Counted from the first letter of the stretch, positions 26,733 through 36,785 are shown. The stretch is DNA of 64,000 nucleotides from Pseudomonas fluorescens (GCF_001902145.1 NZ_MRST01000021.1:1-64000), one strand, 5' to 3'. The notes: generated by a model not told the origin, from the sequence alone. Made by a program: numbers and translations.

Positions 26733-27359
26733 TTAGGGTAATGCGTGGAGCCTGGCGATGTCCACGGCTTGAACAAGATTGTCTGTGCAGAGCTTTTTAA
26801 ACAAGCTTTTCTTATGGGTGCTTACCGTTTTGCTACTTAAGTGCAGCTGGTCAGAAATTTCTTTGTTGGAATAGCCTGCCGAGAGTTTTTTGAGGATCAA
26901 TTGTTCGCGTTCGGTGAGGCTGTCTTTTATGAACCTGTCGAAATCGTCAATCTGAATGGATATCTGCGCCCTTCCTAGCGCGGGATAATACTTCTCCCCA
27001 CGTTCCATTGAAGCCATGGCGCTTATGATTTCGAGAGAGTCTAGATGCTTGGGGATGTAGGCGCTGATGCCCGACGCCAGGCATTCCCTCTGATAATGCA
27101 CGTTGTCGTATTCAGAGAAAACAATGATTTTGTCTTTGATATTCAGTGTGCTGGCAACGTGGAGGAATTCTGCGCCACAGATCAGTGACTGGGTCGTGTC
27201 GATTATGATGAAGGAAGGCTGGTTCTGTAAAATGACGGTGTAAATGTCTTCACCTTTGCTATAGCCGTTAATCAGGTGATAGCCATGCTCTTTGAGTACT
27301 TTTTCCAGCCCGATATAAACCAGGGGGTGGCGATCAATCAGTACTACTTTCTTTTCCAT
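26733..27359 (-). CDS. LuxR-family response regulator at the adhesin locus
   Basis: The 208-residue protein begins MEKKVVLIDRHPLVYIG. The receiver domain has its phosphate-accepting Asp in FIIIDTTQ and the conserved Lys in AYIPKHL. A C-terminal LuxR-type helix-turn-helix follows: LTEREQLILKKLSAGYSNKEIS, then SSKTVSTHKKSLFKKL. It is divergent from the adhesin gene across a 509-bp region and is the natural candidate to control it. No kinase is adjacent. Base composition is AT-richer than its neighbours. Confidence 0.88.
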   Translation of the reverse strand: MEKKVVLIDRHPLVYIGLEKVLKEHGYHLINGYSKGEDIYTVILQNQPSFIIIDTTQSLICGAEFLHVASTLNIKDKIIVFSEYDNVHYQRECLASGISAYIPKHLDSLEIISAMASMERGEKYYPALGRAQISIQIDDFDRFIKDSLTEREQLILKKLSAGYSNKEISDQLHLSSKTVSTHKKSLFKKLCTDNLVQAVDIARLHALP

Positions 27360-27868
27360 TTTTGTTGACTCGCTAGTTCGATTGTATGCAGCTCGCCGTA
27401 CCCAGGGTGAAGCCAGGCATGCCATCAGCAAGTGCAGTTATCATGCCCTTTCATACCTGAAAAGACACGGGCAGATACTTTGATAGCGTGTTGTATAAAG
27501 GTGCTTCGCCTGAAGTTTCAGTGACGAATGAACAGGCTGGTATTTATAGCGCACGTTAAAGTTCAGCATCAAGCGAGTCACCGCGAAAGTCATCCATTCA
27601 GACACTATTTGAGACGGGTCTTGTCTTGTCTGAGGTCTCGAAACGATAAGCCCGTGCGCGGCCCTTTCAAGTGCGCGCCATTACCCGGTCTACCTTACAG
27701 CCCCCTTGCGATCTGCCCTGCGGTTTTTGAGACATGTCTCTAGTGGGTTTTGCCCTGTCCGCGGCCACAATTCCAATACTAGGCTGACGTGTGTCTTTTT
27801 CTCACGGAGGTCTCAACTGCGTCGCCGGACCGGCGGACGTGAAGAGTACTACTCGTATTAAGGTAATT
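27360..27868. promoter_or_regulatory. Long intergenic control region of the adhesin gene
   Basis: There is no gene in this 509 bp. It contains the perfect 12-bp palindrome GAGACATGTCTC (27729-27740) within the TTTTTGAGAC element 27724-27747. A GAGAC (27611) and a GGTCTC (27634) lie further upstream. GAGAC/GTCTC pairs may be binding sites of one of the two LuxR-type regulators of the locus. An AAGG sequence precedes the adhesin start. Confidence 0.4.
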
Positions 27869-30800
27869 ATGATGAGTGTAGTTCCAGTAAATGCGGCCGT
27901 TGTCGATGAAAATACGATTGTCCAGGCGCAAGTTCTGTCCCAAGGCAAAGTCGCTAAAGTCAAAGCTATTGCGAATGGTAAATACATCCTTTCCGAGGGT
28001 GAAAACGGTGTAGCCCCGGAAAACGTCACGCTTAAGCGCGTCGGCAAAGACCTGCAGGTTTTCCTTGAGGGCGACGATCAGCCGCAGCTGATTATTGAAG
28101 GTTTCTACGACCAGCCCGGAACCTTGGTAGGTAAAGGCGAAGACGGCGAGTGGCACGAATATATCGCGACCAGCGGCGAAGACCGTGACGATGCTGCCTT
28201 CCTGATGGACGGCGAAAGCTCGGCGGTTGCGTTGGGTGCAGGCATTTTCTCCGGCATCGGCGAGCTGGTGGCGGCCGGGACGGCATTCTCTCCGGCCTTG
28301 CTGGCACTGGGTGCATTGGCCGCGCTGGGCGCAGCAATCGGTTTGGGCCGCATGCTGGACAATCGCGACTCAGGGAACGACGACGTAGGTATTGCAATCG
28401 CCCGGCCTCCCGCCCCCTCTGTCGAGGGCGGCATCGACGACAAGGGCGACATTCAGGGCCCTATTAAAAGTGGCGACACCACGGACGACGATACTCCGAC
28501 CTTAATCGGGACCGGTACGCCAGGTAACGTCATCATCGTAAAAGATGGCGATGACATCATTGGCTCGACTGTTGTCGGCGATAACGGCCGCTGGGAGTTC
28601 ACTCCGGACGTCCCGCTCGCTGAGGGGGAGCACGTCCTTACGCCTATCGAGCGTGATACAGGCGGCAACATCAGTGAACCGGGTGATGGCTTTACGGTGA
28701 TCGTTGACACCACCGCACCGGACAAACCGGGTACAGGCGGTACCGGTGGCGATGGTATTGGTAACGTTTGGGATGATATTGGACCCATCCAAGGCAACGT
28801 AGGGCGCGGTGGATACACTGACGACACCATGCCGACCCTGGAAGGCAGCGGTCTGACGCCGGGCGACATCGTGACCATTATCGACAACGGTCAACCTATC
28901 GGTTCGGCCCTTGTGGACACCAATGGCGGCTGGAGCTTCACGCCGAGCACTCCGATGCCCGACGGCGACCATAACCTCACGCTGATCGTGCGGGACCAAG
29001 CGGGTAATCCCTCCGTGGAGTCCGACCCGTACCTGATCATCATCGACACCCAGCGGCCAAATGCGCCGACCATCGACAGCGTTATCGACGACCAGGGCGC
29101 TCAGACCGGCCCGATCACCGCCGGTGGTCTTACTGACGACGCGCAACCGCAAATCAGCGGTACCGCCGAAGCCGGCAGCACCGTGATTATTTCCGATAAC
29201 GGCGTGGTCATCGGCAGTGCGCCTGTCGATAGCGCCGGCAACTGGTCGTTCACGCCAGTACCGCCGCTGCTCAACGGTCCGCACAACCTGACCGCCAACG
29301 CACAGGATGTCTCCGGCAATATCAGCTTGCCGTCCAACCCGTTCGGTTTCGACGTGCTGGCAGGCGGCAACGCCACAGCTCCGTCCATCACGGGCGCCTG
29401 GGACGATGTCGACGGTCATACCGGTATGTTGCACGGTGGCGACCTGACCAACGATGCCATGCCTGAACTGCGCGGTACCGCTCAGCCGAACCAACTGGTC
29501 TTCCTGACTGTCGATGGCGTGATCGCCGGCAGCGTAACGGCTAACGCTACCGGCGATTGGAGCTGGACGCCTCTCGTCAAACTGCCGGACGGTACCCACA
29601 ACTTCGTGGCCTCGGTGATCGATGCGACTGGCAATCCGAGCCGCACCGGTGATTTCCGTCTGGACATCGACACCACGCGCCCTGACGCCGCGGATGATGT
29701 GACCGCCAACGATAACGTCGGCCCGACCGTCGGCCTGATCCCTCAGAACGGCACGACCGACGACAGGACCCCAGCCATTGAAGGCTCCGGTACTCCTGGC
29801 GATGTGGTGATCATTGAGGATAACGGTAAGGTGATCGGTTCTACCGTGGTCGAAAATGACGGCCAGTGGAGCTTCACGCCGACAACTCCGATGCCGGACG
29901 GTCCGCACAGTGTGGTGGTGGTGATTGAAGACCCGGCGGGCAACCGCTCTGACCCAAGTGCACCGGTTGATTTCATCGTAGACACCTCTGCGGTCGTCAT
30001 CAGCCTGGATTACGCCGTTGATAATGAAGGCAGCCTGACCGGCAACCTGGGCAGTGGCGCCGCGACGGATGACACCACGCCGACGTTGGTCGGTCGTGCC
30101 AGCCCGAACAGCGTGATCGAAGTGTTTGATAATGGCGTGTCGCTGGGTTCGGTGCGCACTACTGCCCAAGGCGACTGGAGCTTCACCCCGACGACCGCGT
30201 TGCCGGAAGGCAGTCACTCGTTCCGCGCCGTGGCCACCAACACTGCGGGCGCCGTGAGTACACCGACGGCCGATTTCAACCTGGAGATTGACACCACCGC
30301 ACCGGACAAACCGGGTACAGGCGGTACCGGTGGCAATGGTATTGGTAACGTCTGGGACGACGTAGGGCCAACCCAAGGCAACGTAGCGAACGGCGGACAT
30401 ACCGACGACAACACGCCGACCCTGGAAGGCAGCGGCCTGCAGCCGGGCGAGACCGTGACCATTATCGACAACGGTCAGCCTATCGGCACGGCCATTGTGG
30501 ATGCCAATGGCGGCTGGCGCTTCACGCCGGACACCCGTCTGAACGACGGCGACCATAACTTCACGCTGATCGTGACCGACCTTTCGGGCAACCCTTCCGT
30601 GGAGTCCGACCCGTACCTGGTCATCATCGACACCCAGCGGCCGAATGCACCGACCATCGACAGTGTCGTCGACGACCAGGGCGCTCAGACCGGCCCGATC
30701 ACCGCAGGTGGTCTTACTGACGATGCACAGCCGCAAATCAGCGGCACCGCCGAAGCCGGCAGCACCGTCATTATTTCCGATAACGGCGTGGTCATCGGCA

Positions 30801-33800
30801 GTGCGCCTGTCGATAGCGCCGGCAACTGGTCGTTCACGCCAGTACCGCCGCTGCTCAACGGTCCGCACAACCTGACCGCCAATGCGCGCGATCTTTCCGA
30901 CAACCTCAGCCTGCCGTCCAACTCGTTCGGTTTCGACGTGCTGGCAGGCGGCAACGCCACAGCTCCGTCCATCACGGGCGCCTGGGATGATGTCGACGGT
31001 CATACCGGTATGTTGCACGGTGGCGACCTGACCAACGATGCCATGCCTGAACTGCGCGGTACCGCTCAGCCGAACCAACTGGTCTTCCTGACTGTCGATG
31101 GCACGATCGCCGGCAGCGTAACGGCTAACGCTACCGGCGATTGGAGCTGGACGCCTCTCGTCAAACTGCCGGACGGTACCCACAACTTCGTGGCTGTGGT
31201 GATTGATGCTTCTGGCAACCCAAGCCGCACCGGTGATTTCCGTCTGGACATCGACACCACGCGCCCTGACGCCGCGGATGATGTGACCGCCAACGATAAC
31301 GTCGGCCCGACCGTCGGCCTGATCCCTCAGAACGGCACGACCGACGACAGGACCCCAGCCATTGAAGGCTCCGGTACTCCTGGCGATGTGGTGATCATTG
31401 AGGATAACGGTAAGGTGATCGGTTCTACCGTGGTCGAAAATGACGGCCAGTGGAGCTTCACGCCGACGAATCCGCTGCCGGACGGTCCGCACAGTGTGGT
31501 GGTGGTGATTGAAGACCCGGCGGGCAACCGCTCCGACCCAAGCGCCCCGGTTGATTTCATCGTAGACACCTCTGCGGTCGTCATCAGCCTGGATTACGCC
31601 GAGGATAATGAAGGCAGCCTGACCGACAACCTGGGCAGCGGCGACGTAACGGACGACACTACGCCGACGTTGGTCGGTCGCGCCAGCCCGAACAGCGTGG
31701 TCGAAGTGTTTGATAATGGCACGTCGTTGGGCACTGTGCGCACCACGGCCCAAGGCAACTGGAGCTTCACCCCGACGACCGAGTTGCTGGAAGGCAGCCA
31801 CCACTTCACCGCCGTAGCGACCAACCTCTCGGGTGCCGCGAGCCCGCCGACGGCCGATTTCACCCTAGACATTGACACCACCGCACCGGACAAACCGGGT
31901 ACAGGCGGTACCGGTGGCAATGGTATTGGTAACGTCTGGGACGACGTAGGGCCAACCCAGGGCAACGTATGGAACGGCGGACGTACCGACGACAACACGC
32001 CGACCCTGGAAGGCAGTGGCCTGCAGCCGGGCGAAACCGTGACCATTATCGACAACGGTCTACCTATCGGCACGGCCATTGTGGATGCCAATGGCGGCTG
32101 GCGCTTCACGCCGGACACCCGTCTGAACGACGGCGGCCATAACTTCACACTGATCGTGTCCGACCTGGCGGGCAACCCTTCCGTAAGGTCCGACCCGTAC
32201 CTGATCATCATCGACACCGCGGCGCCGACCGCGCCAGTGATCACCAGCGTGATGGATAACGCGGGCACCGCCATGGGTGATATCGCCAACGGCGGTATAA
32301 CGGATGACACCACGCCAACGTTGCAAGGTACGGCCGAAGCGAACAGCATCGTGCACGTTTATAACGGCGCGACCCTGTTGGGCAGCACCCTGGCGACCCC
32401 TGCTGGCACCTGGGAGTATACCCACCCAACAGCGCTGACCGACGGCACGACCTACACCTTCCGTGCGACCTCCACGGATGAGGCCGATAACGTCTCGGTT
32501 TACTCAGCCGACCGAGCGGTGACCATCGACGCCACGGCGCCGGCCGCGCCGGTGATCACCACCGTGATGGATGACGCGGGCACCCTCAGGGGTGACATCG
32601 CCAACGGCGGTAGAACGGACGACAGGACGCCAACGTTGAACGGTACGGCTGAACCGAACAGCATCGTGCACATTTATAACGGCGCGACCCTGTTGGGCAG
32701 CGTCCAGGCGACCGCTGCTGGCGGATGGAGCTATACCACTCCGACGCTCAACTTCACCAACTATACGTTTAGAGCGACCGCTACAGATGCGGCGGAAAAC
32801 ACGTCGGGCTACTCCGCTGAACGTTCGATAGTAATCGACACTGCCGCACCGGCTGCACCCGTGATCACCACCGTGATGGATAACGCGGGTACCGCCACCG
32901 GCAACATCGTCGATGGCGGTAGAACGGACGACAGGACGCCAACGTTGAACGGTACGGCCGAAGCGAACAGCATCGTGCACATTTATAACGGCACGACCCT
33001 GTTGGGCAGCACCCAGGCGACCCCTGCCGGCACCTGGAGCTATACCACTCCGACGCTGAACTTCACCAACTATACGTTTAAAGCGACCGCTACAGATGCG
33101 GCGGAAAATACGTCGGGCTACTCCGCTGAACGTTCGATCGTCATCGACACTGTGGCGCCGGCTGCACCCGTGATCAGCACCGTGATGGATAACGAGGGTA
33201 CCGCCCTCGGCAATATCGTCGATGGTGGTATAACGGACGACAGGACGCCAACGTTGAACGGTACGGCCGAAGCGAACAGCATCGTGCACATTTATAACGG
33301 CACGACCCTGTTGGGCAGCACCCAGGCGACCCCTGCCGGCACCTGGAGCTATACCACTCCGACGCTGAACTTCACCAACTATACGTTTAAAGCGACCGCT
33401 ACAGATGAGGCGGAAAACACGTCGGGCTACTCCGCTGAACGTTCGATCGTCATCGACACTGCGGCACCGACCGCGCCAGTGATCACCGCCGTGATGGATA
33501 ACGCGGGCACCGCCACCGGTGACATCGCCAACGGCGGTAGCACGGATGACACCACACCAACGCTGAGGGGGACGGCCGAAGCGAACAGCATCGTGAAGGT
33601 TTATAACGGCACGACCCTGTTGGGTAGCGTCCAGGCGACCCCTGCTGGCACCTGGGAGTATACCCACCGAACAGCGCTGACCAACGGCACGACCTACACC
33701 TTCCGTGCGACGGCCACGGATGCGGCCGAAAACGTCTCGGGCTATTCCGCTAACCGAGCGGTGATCATCGACACCACGGCGCCAACCGCGCCAGTGATCA

Positions 33801-35011
33801 CCACCGTGATGGATAACGTGGGCAACGCTACCGGGAATATTGCCAATGGCGGTAATACTGACGACACCACGCCAACCTTGAACGGTACCGCCGAAGCAGG
33901 CAGCGTGGTGCGTATTACCGTGGACAACGGGGCTGTCTACAGCGTCACGGCTACCGGCGGTACTTGGACATGGACACCGCCAGCGGGTCTGGCGCTGGGT
34001 AACCATAGCTTTAGCGTGACGGCGACAGACGCGGCGGATAATACGAGTGGCGCAACAACGCGTACGTTGACAATCGTTGCACCTACGACTTCCGGGACAG
34101 AGAATTTTGAAGGCGCTGTTACTGGAAAACCTATGTCTTATGCCTCAGGTTTGAACATCATTAGTGCACCGGGAAATGACACTGCAAGGATCGTTTACAG
34201 TCAGGTAGGAGGCCCTGCCGATTGGAGCAACGGTTTACACTTTGGCCCAGATAGCGGGGGGGGAACAGTTAGTCCAGGCCCGATGGTGTTCAACGTAGGC
34301 GGAACAACAGATATTACCTTTAATATCTCTGGGTATGGCGGCTCGGGGCAGGCAGGTCAGGTTGCCAGTATCATCATACTTGATACCGCCGGTGCCCAAC
34401 TGTACTCAGGCACTACCGGTGGAACCTCGTTCACGTTTACCGCGCCGACGGGTAGGCTGATCGGGAATATCTCGCTTGATACCAATGACAACAGTGGTTT
34501 GATGATTGATAACCTCGTCTGGGGCGCACAAACCGTAGTGACTACTGCGGCTATTAGCAGCACTGAAAGTGTTGAAGAGGTTGAAAGTTCAAAAGAGACG
34601 GCGGCAGATGAACATGCAGCGGCAACGCTGGATCATGATACTCATACGTTGACCCTGACAAACGCAGAGCAACCTATTGATCTGAGTTACATCCTTGGCA
34701 ACAACGAGCCCGTGACCACCGTGGATATGGCCAACGGGACCCCGGATGTCCTGAACATCACGCTGGATGACGTACTCTCTCTTGGTGAAATGAATGCCTT
34801 CATCGAGGACGGGATGAAGCAGATGATGATCCAGGGCGAGGAAGGTGATGTCGTCAATCTTGACGATCAACTCAACGGTACCGATCCGACTGAATGGGCG
34901 AAAGCGACACAAGCCGTAGAAGTGGCCGGCGTTCGCTACGATGTGTTCCAGCACAGCACTTCAAGTGTTGAACTGCTGGTTCAGGAGGGTGTGACAACCA
35001 ATCTTACTTGA
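27869..35011 (+). CDS. Giant BapA-like biofilm adhesin with Ig-like repeats
   Basis: About 2380 residues, starting MMSVVPVNAAVVDENT. The first 130 residues match the BapA N-terminal prefix. A Gly/Ala/Leu hydrophobic patch (about 135-175) follows. Bacterial Ig-like domains of about 100 residues fill the rest to about residue 2075, each with TDDxTPTLxGTAE and a xGxWSFTP core. There is a 528-residue block duplicated in tandem, then six repeats of 103-105 residues. The C-terminus has LNITLDDVLSLGE and a GEEGDVVNLDD segment typical of T1SS substrates. It is secreted by the ABC/HlyD/TolC system encoded downstream and mediates biofilm attachment. No LapG-type TAAG site was found. Confidence 0.9.
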   Translation: MMSVVPVNAAVVDENTIVQAQVLSQGKVAKVKAIANGKYILSEGENGVAPENVTLKRVGKDLQVFLEGDDQPQLIIEGFYDQPGTLVGKGEDGEWHEYIATSGEDRDDAAFLMDGESSAVALGAGIFSGIGELVAAGTAFSPALLALGALAALGAAIGLGRMLDNRDSGNDDVGIAIARPPAPSVEGGIDDKGDIQGPIKSGDTTDDDTPTLIGTGTPGNVIIVKDGDDIIGSTVVGDNGRWEFTPDVPLAEGEHVLTPIERDTGGNISEPGDGFTVIVDTTAPDKPGTGGTGGDGIGNVWDDIGPIQGNVGRGGYTDDTMPTLEGSGLTPGDIVTIIDNGQPIGSALVDTNGGWSFTPSTPMPDGDHNLTLIVRDQAGNPSVESDPYLIIIDTQRPNAPTIDSVIDDQGAQTGPITAGGLTDDAQPQISGTAEAGSTVIISDNGVVIGSAPVDSAGNWSFTPVPPLLNGPHNLTANAQDVSGNISLPSNPFGFDVLAGGNATAPSITGAWDDVDGHTGMLHGGDLTNDAMPELRGTAQPNQLVFLTVDGVIAGSVTANATGDWSWTPLVKLPDGTHNFVASVIDATGNPSRTGDFRLDIDTTRPDAADDVTANDNVGPTVGLIPQNGTTDDRTPAIEGSGTPGDVVIIEDNGKVIGSTVVENDGQWSFTPTTPMPDGPHSVVVVIEDPAGNRSDPSAPVDFIVDTSAVVISLDYAVDNEGSLTGNLGSGAATDDTTPTLVGRASPNSVIEVFDNGVSLGSVRTTAQGDWSFTPTTALPEGSHSFRAVATNTAGAVSTPTADFNLEIDTTAPDKPGTGGTGGNGIGNVWDDVGPTQGNVANGGHTDDNTPTLEGSGLQPGETVTIIDNGQPIGTAIVDANGGWRFTPDTRLNDGDHNFTLIVTDLSGNPSVESDPYLVIIDTQRPNAPTIDSVVDDQGAQTGPITAGGLTDDAQPQISGTAEAGSTVIISDNGVVIGSAPVDSAGNWSFTPVPPLLNGPHNLTANARDLSDNLSLPSNSFGFDVLAGGNATAPSITGAWDDVDGHTGMLHGGDLTNDAMPELRGTAQPNQLVFLTVDGTIAGSVTANATGDWSWTPLVKLPDGTHNFVAVVIDASGNPSRTGDFRLDIDTTRPDAADDVTANDNVGPTVGLIPQNGTTDDRTPAIEGSGTPGDVVIIEDNGKVIGSTVVENDGQWSFTPTNPLPDGPHSVVVVIEDPAGNRSDPSAPVDFIVDTSAVVISLDYAEDNEGSLTDNLGSGDVTDDTTPTLVGRASPNSVVEVFDNGTSLGTVRTTAQGNWSFTPTTELLEGSHHFTAVATNLSGAASPPTADFTLDIDTTAPDKPGTGGTGGNGIGNVWDDVGPTQGNVWNGGRTDDNTPTLEGSGLQPGETVTIIDNGLPIGTAIVDANGGWRFTPDTRLNDGGHNFTLIVSDLAGNPSVRSDPYLIIIDTAAPTAPVITSVMDNAGTAMGDIANGGITDDTTPTLQGTAEANSIVHVYNGATLLGSTLATPAGTWEYTHPTALTDGTTYTFRATSTDEADNVSVYSADRAVTIDATAPAAPVITTVMDDAGTLRGDIANGGRTDDRTPTLNGTAEPNSIVHIYNGATLLGSVQATAAGGWSYTTPTLNFTNYTFRATATDAAENTSGYSAERSIVIDTAAPAAPVITTVMDNAGTATGNIVDGGRTDDRTPTLNGTAEANSIVHIYNGTTLLGSTQATPAGTWSYTTPTLNFTNYTFKATATDAAENTSGYSAERSIVIDTVAPAAPVISTVMDNEGTALGNIVDGGITDDRTPTLNGTAEANSIVHIYNGTTLLGSTQATPAGTWSYTTPTLNFTNYTFKATATDEAENTSGYSAERSIVIDTAAPTAPVITAVMDNAGTATGDIANGGSTDDTTPTLRGTAEANSIVKVYNGTTLLGSVQATPAGTWEYTHRTALTNGTTYTFRATATDAAENVSGYSANRAVIIDTTAPTAPVITTVMDNVGNATGNIANGGNTDDTTPTLNGTAEAGSVVRITVDNGAVYSVTATGGTWTWTPPAGLALGNHSFSVTATDAADNTSGATTRTLTIVAPTTSGTENFEGAVTGKPMSYASGLNIISAPGNDTARIVYSQVGGPADWSNGLHFGPDSGGGTVSPGPMVFNVGGTTDITFNISGYGGSGQAGQVASIIILDTAGAQLYSGTTGGTSFTFTAPTGRLIGNISLDTNDNSGLMIDNLVWGAQTVVTTAAISSTESVEEVESSKETAADEHAAATLDHDTHTLTLTNAEQPIDLSYILGNNEPVTTVDMANGTPDVLNITLDDVLSLGEMNAFIEDGMKQMMIQGEEGDVVNLDDQLNGTDPTEWAKATQAVEVAGVRYDVFQHSTSSVELLVQEGVTTNLT
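28721..30304 (+). repeat. Adhesin super-repeat, copy 1 (1584 bp)
   Basis: The first of two tandem copies of a 1584-bp unit (528 codons) that encodes about five different Ig-like domains. Landmarks such as GACAAACCGGGTACAGGCGG recur at 28721, 30305 and 31889, exactly 1584 bp apart. Confidence 0.9.
30305..31888 (+). repeat. Adhesin super-repeat, copy 2 (1584 bp)
   Basis: The second copy. It is nearly identical to copy 1 over long stretches (for example 29380-29620 against 30964-31204). A third, partial copy starts at 31889 and runs to about 32200. Near identity at silent sites points to recent duplication or gene conversion. Confidence 0.9.
32251..34080 (+). repeat. Adhesin 309/315-bp tandem repeats, six units
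   Basis: Units begin at 32251, 32566, 32875, 33184, 33493 and 33808 (marked by GATGGAT). Lengths are 315, 309, 309, 309 and 315 bp, so repeats are whole codons (103 or 105 residues). Units 3 and 4 are almost identical. Confidence 0.9.
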
Positions 35012-35128
35012 CCCCAGGTTTTACTGACGTCGTCGCTGGGTATGGGCGGCGTCATTTCACCGGGTTTATTTGATTTTTCTACTCACACCTTTTGAAGAGC
35101 GGCCTCGTTGTGAGGCCGTGGAGAAGTT

Positions 35129-36016
35129 ATGAATATGTTCAAAACTTGCACCTTGACCGCGTTGATTGGCGGCGCTTGTGTCATGTTTTCCGCTCAGGCT
35201 GCAGAGGTATTTGGCCAGGGGTACATGCCCGTTGCAGGCGTGGGCCCGAGCCAGGCGCAGGTGGTGCTTTATCGCGAGGCTGATCAGGCCGCAGGCAGCG
35301 CCAACGTGTATATCGATGGCGAGTTCCAGTCGGCGCTGTTGCCTAATGGCTTCACCACTTTCTGTGTCGTGCCCGGCAATCACAGCCTGGGGGCTTTCGT
35401 CAAAGACGCTCCGCTTTACCAAGGCAAACATGACCAGCCTTGGCGCAGCGACTTGAAAGGTGGGCAAACCTACTTCATGAAAGTGAGCAGTGGCATGGAT
35501 GGCAAGCCACAACTGCTGAAGCGTGCGGATGCGGAAAAAGCCCTGCGCGGCATGAAGGCACAGGCACATATGTTGTCGCGCGCCTCTGTGGTTGAAGCCT
35601 GCCAGTACGTGGCGGAGAAACCCAAGGACTACACGCTTTCGGGCGATGTGTTGTTCCGTTTCGGTAAAGCCGATCGCAGTAACATCACCGCTGAAGGGCA
35701 CCGGGCGATCACCGATCTGGTACGAAAAATTCGTGGCGAAAACAGCACCATCCACAGCGTGCAAGTGACGGGGCATACCGACCAGATTGGTGCCGAGAGC
35801 ACCAACATGCTGCTCGGTCAGCGCCGTGCAGAAACCGTGCGCTTGCTGATGATTCAGGCCGGTATTGCGGCGCGCGACATTACCGCCAACAGTGCCGGCA
35901 TGGCCGAGCCGGTGGTTACTGACTGCTATGGCAGCAAAGCCGAACAGATTGCCTGCTATGCCCCAAACCGTCGCGTGAGTGTGCGTGTCGAGGGCACCAG
36001 TGCCGTGGGTGAGTGA
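35129..36016 (+). CDS. OmpA-family outer-membrane/periplasmic protein
   Basis: A 295-residue protein with a signal peptide ending SAQAAE. The C-terminal OmpA-like domain (about 165-290) contains LFRFGKADRSNIT, then VTGHTDQIGAESTNMLLGQRRAE and the NRRVSVRVEG ending. It binds peptidoglycan. The N-terminal half resembles a small beta-rich domain (NVYIDGEFQSALLPNGFTTF). Encoded between the adhesin and its secretion system, it may anchor the secretion machine or adhesin to the cell wall. OmpA-like partners are common in such loci. Confidence 0.85.
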   Translation: MNMFKTCTLTALIGGACVMFSAQAAEVFGQGYMPVAGVGPSQAQVVLYREADQAAGSANVYIDGEFQSALLPNGFTTFCVVPGNHSLGAFVKDAPLYQGKHDQPWRSDLKGGQTYFMKVSSGMDGKPQLLKRADAEKALRGMKAQAHMLSRASVVEACQYVAEKPKDYTLSGDVLFRFGKADRSNITAEGHRAITDLVRKIRGENSTIHSVQVTGHTDQIGAESTNMLLGQRRAETVRLLMIQAGIAARDITANSAGMAEPVVTDCYGSKAEQIACYAPNRRVSVRVEGTSAVGE

Positions 36017-36068
36017 GTATTAGCCAGCATGGCTTGATCGCTCACACCTTGTTGTGATGTGAAATTTT

Positions 36069-36098
36069 CGGGACGGAATTATCCGTCCCGTTTTTTTT
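36069..36098 (+). terminator. Strong terminator after the OmpA-like gene
   Basis: A 9-bp perfect stem CGGGACGGA / TCCGTCCCG with an ATTA loop and eight T residues. It separates the adhesin-OmpA unit from the secretion genes. Confidence 0.93.
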
Positions 36099-36180
36099 CC
36101 TAAGAAAAAACCTGCAATTAATCGATTTTCGTCGTTCATATCCCTCCCTTTAAACGCCGGCTCGTCCAGCGCCCCTTAGC

Positions 36181-36785
36181 CCTAATGCCGTTCAGTTAAG
36201 CGAGCGCAATGCTCAAAACCACGAAGGTCCCCTGTGGGAGCTGCGCCAGGTGCTGATTTTGTGGGCAATCCATGACCAATGTGGGAGCTGGCTTGCCTGC
36301 GAAAGCGGTGGTTCAGTTGAAGAATCAGTGACTGACGCGCCGCCTTCGCGAGCAAGCCCGCTCCCACAGGGGATCTGCGCCAGGCGCTGATTTTGTGGGC
36401 AATCCATGACCAATGTGGGAGCTGGCTTGCCTGCGAAAGCGGTGGTTCAGTTGAAGAATCAGCGACTGACGCGCCGCCTTCGCGGGCAAGCCCGCTCCCA
36501 CAGGGGATCTGCGCCAGGCGCTGATTCTGTGGGCGACGCATGACCAGTGTGGGAGCTGGCTTGCCTGCGAAAGCGGTGGTTCAGTTAAAGAATTAGTGAC
36601 TGACGCGCCGCCTTCGCGGGCAAGCCCACTCCCACAAGGGATCTGTGCCAGGCGCTGATTCTGTGGGCGACGCATGACCAGTGTGGGAGCTGGCTTGCCT
36701 GCGAAAGCGGTGGTTCAGTTAAAGAATTAGTGACTGACGCGCCGCCTTCGCGGGCAAGCCCGCTCCCACAGGGGATCTGCGCCCC
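36181..36785. repeat. REPIN array, 134-bp unit, about four copies
   Basis: The unit starts TGTGGGAGCTGGCTTGCCTGC at 36280, 36414, 36548 and 36682, a constant 134 bp. Each unit holds a REP pair in inverted orientation (GTGGGAGCTGGCTTGCC and GGGCAAGCCCGCTCCCAC). A partial copy lies at 36232. The left edge (CCTAATGCCGTTCAGTTAAG, 36181-36200) matches the terminal inverted repeat of the element at 57496. The rest of the 950-bp gap to the ABC gene shows no gene. Confidence 0.9.

Noticed and set aside
28502..31804. An 1100-codon open frame on the minus strand inside the adhesin gene
   Set aside because: It mirrors the repetitive, high-GC adhesin coding sequence and contains the same repeats in reverse. 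There is no ribosome site or known domain, and the plus-strand protein has clear Ig-like repeats.
32504..34006. A 500-codon minus-strand frame in the 309-bp adhesin repeats
   Set aside because: It is again a shadow created by the repeated sequence and codon usage of the plus-strand gene.
27869..35011. The adhesin as a LapA-type protein released by LapG
   Set aside because: The N-terminus is BapA-like and I found no TAAG cleavage site in a LapA-type retention module. No lapD or lapG gene is in the window.
36280..36785. Regular repeats that could suggest a CRISPR array
   Set aside because: The 134-bp units are repeated in full without variable spacers, contain REP sequences, and no cas genes are present.
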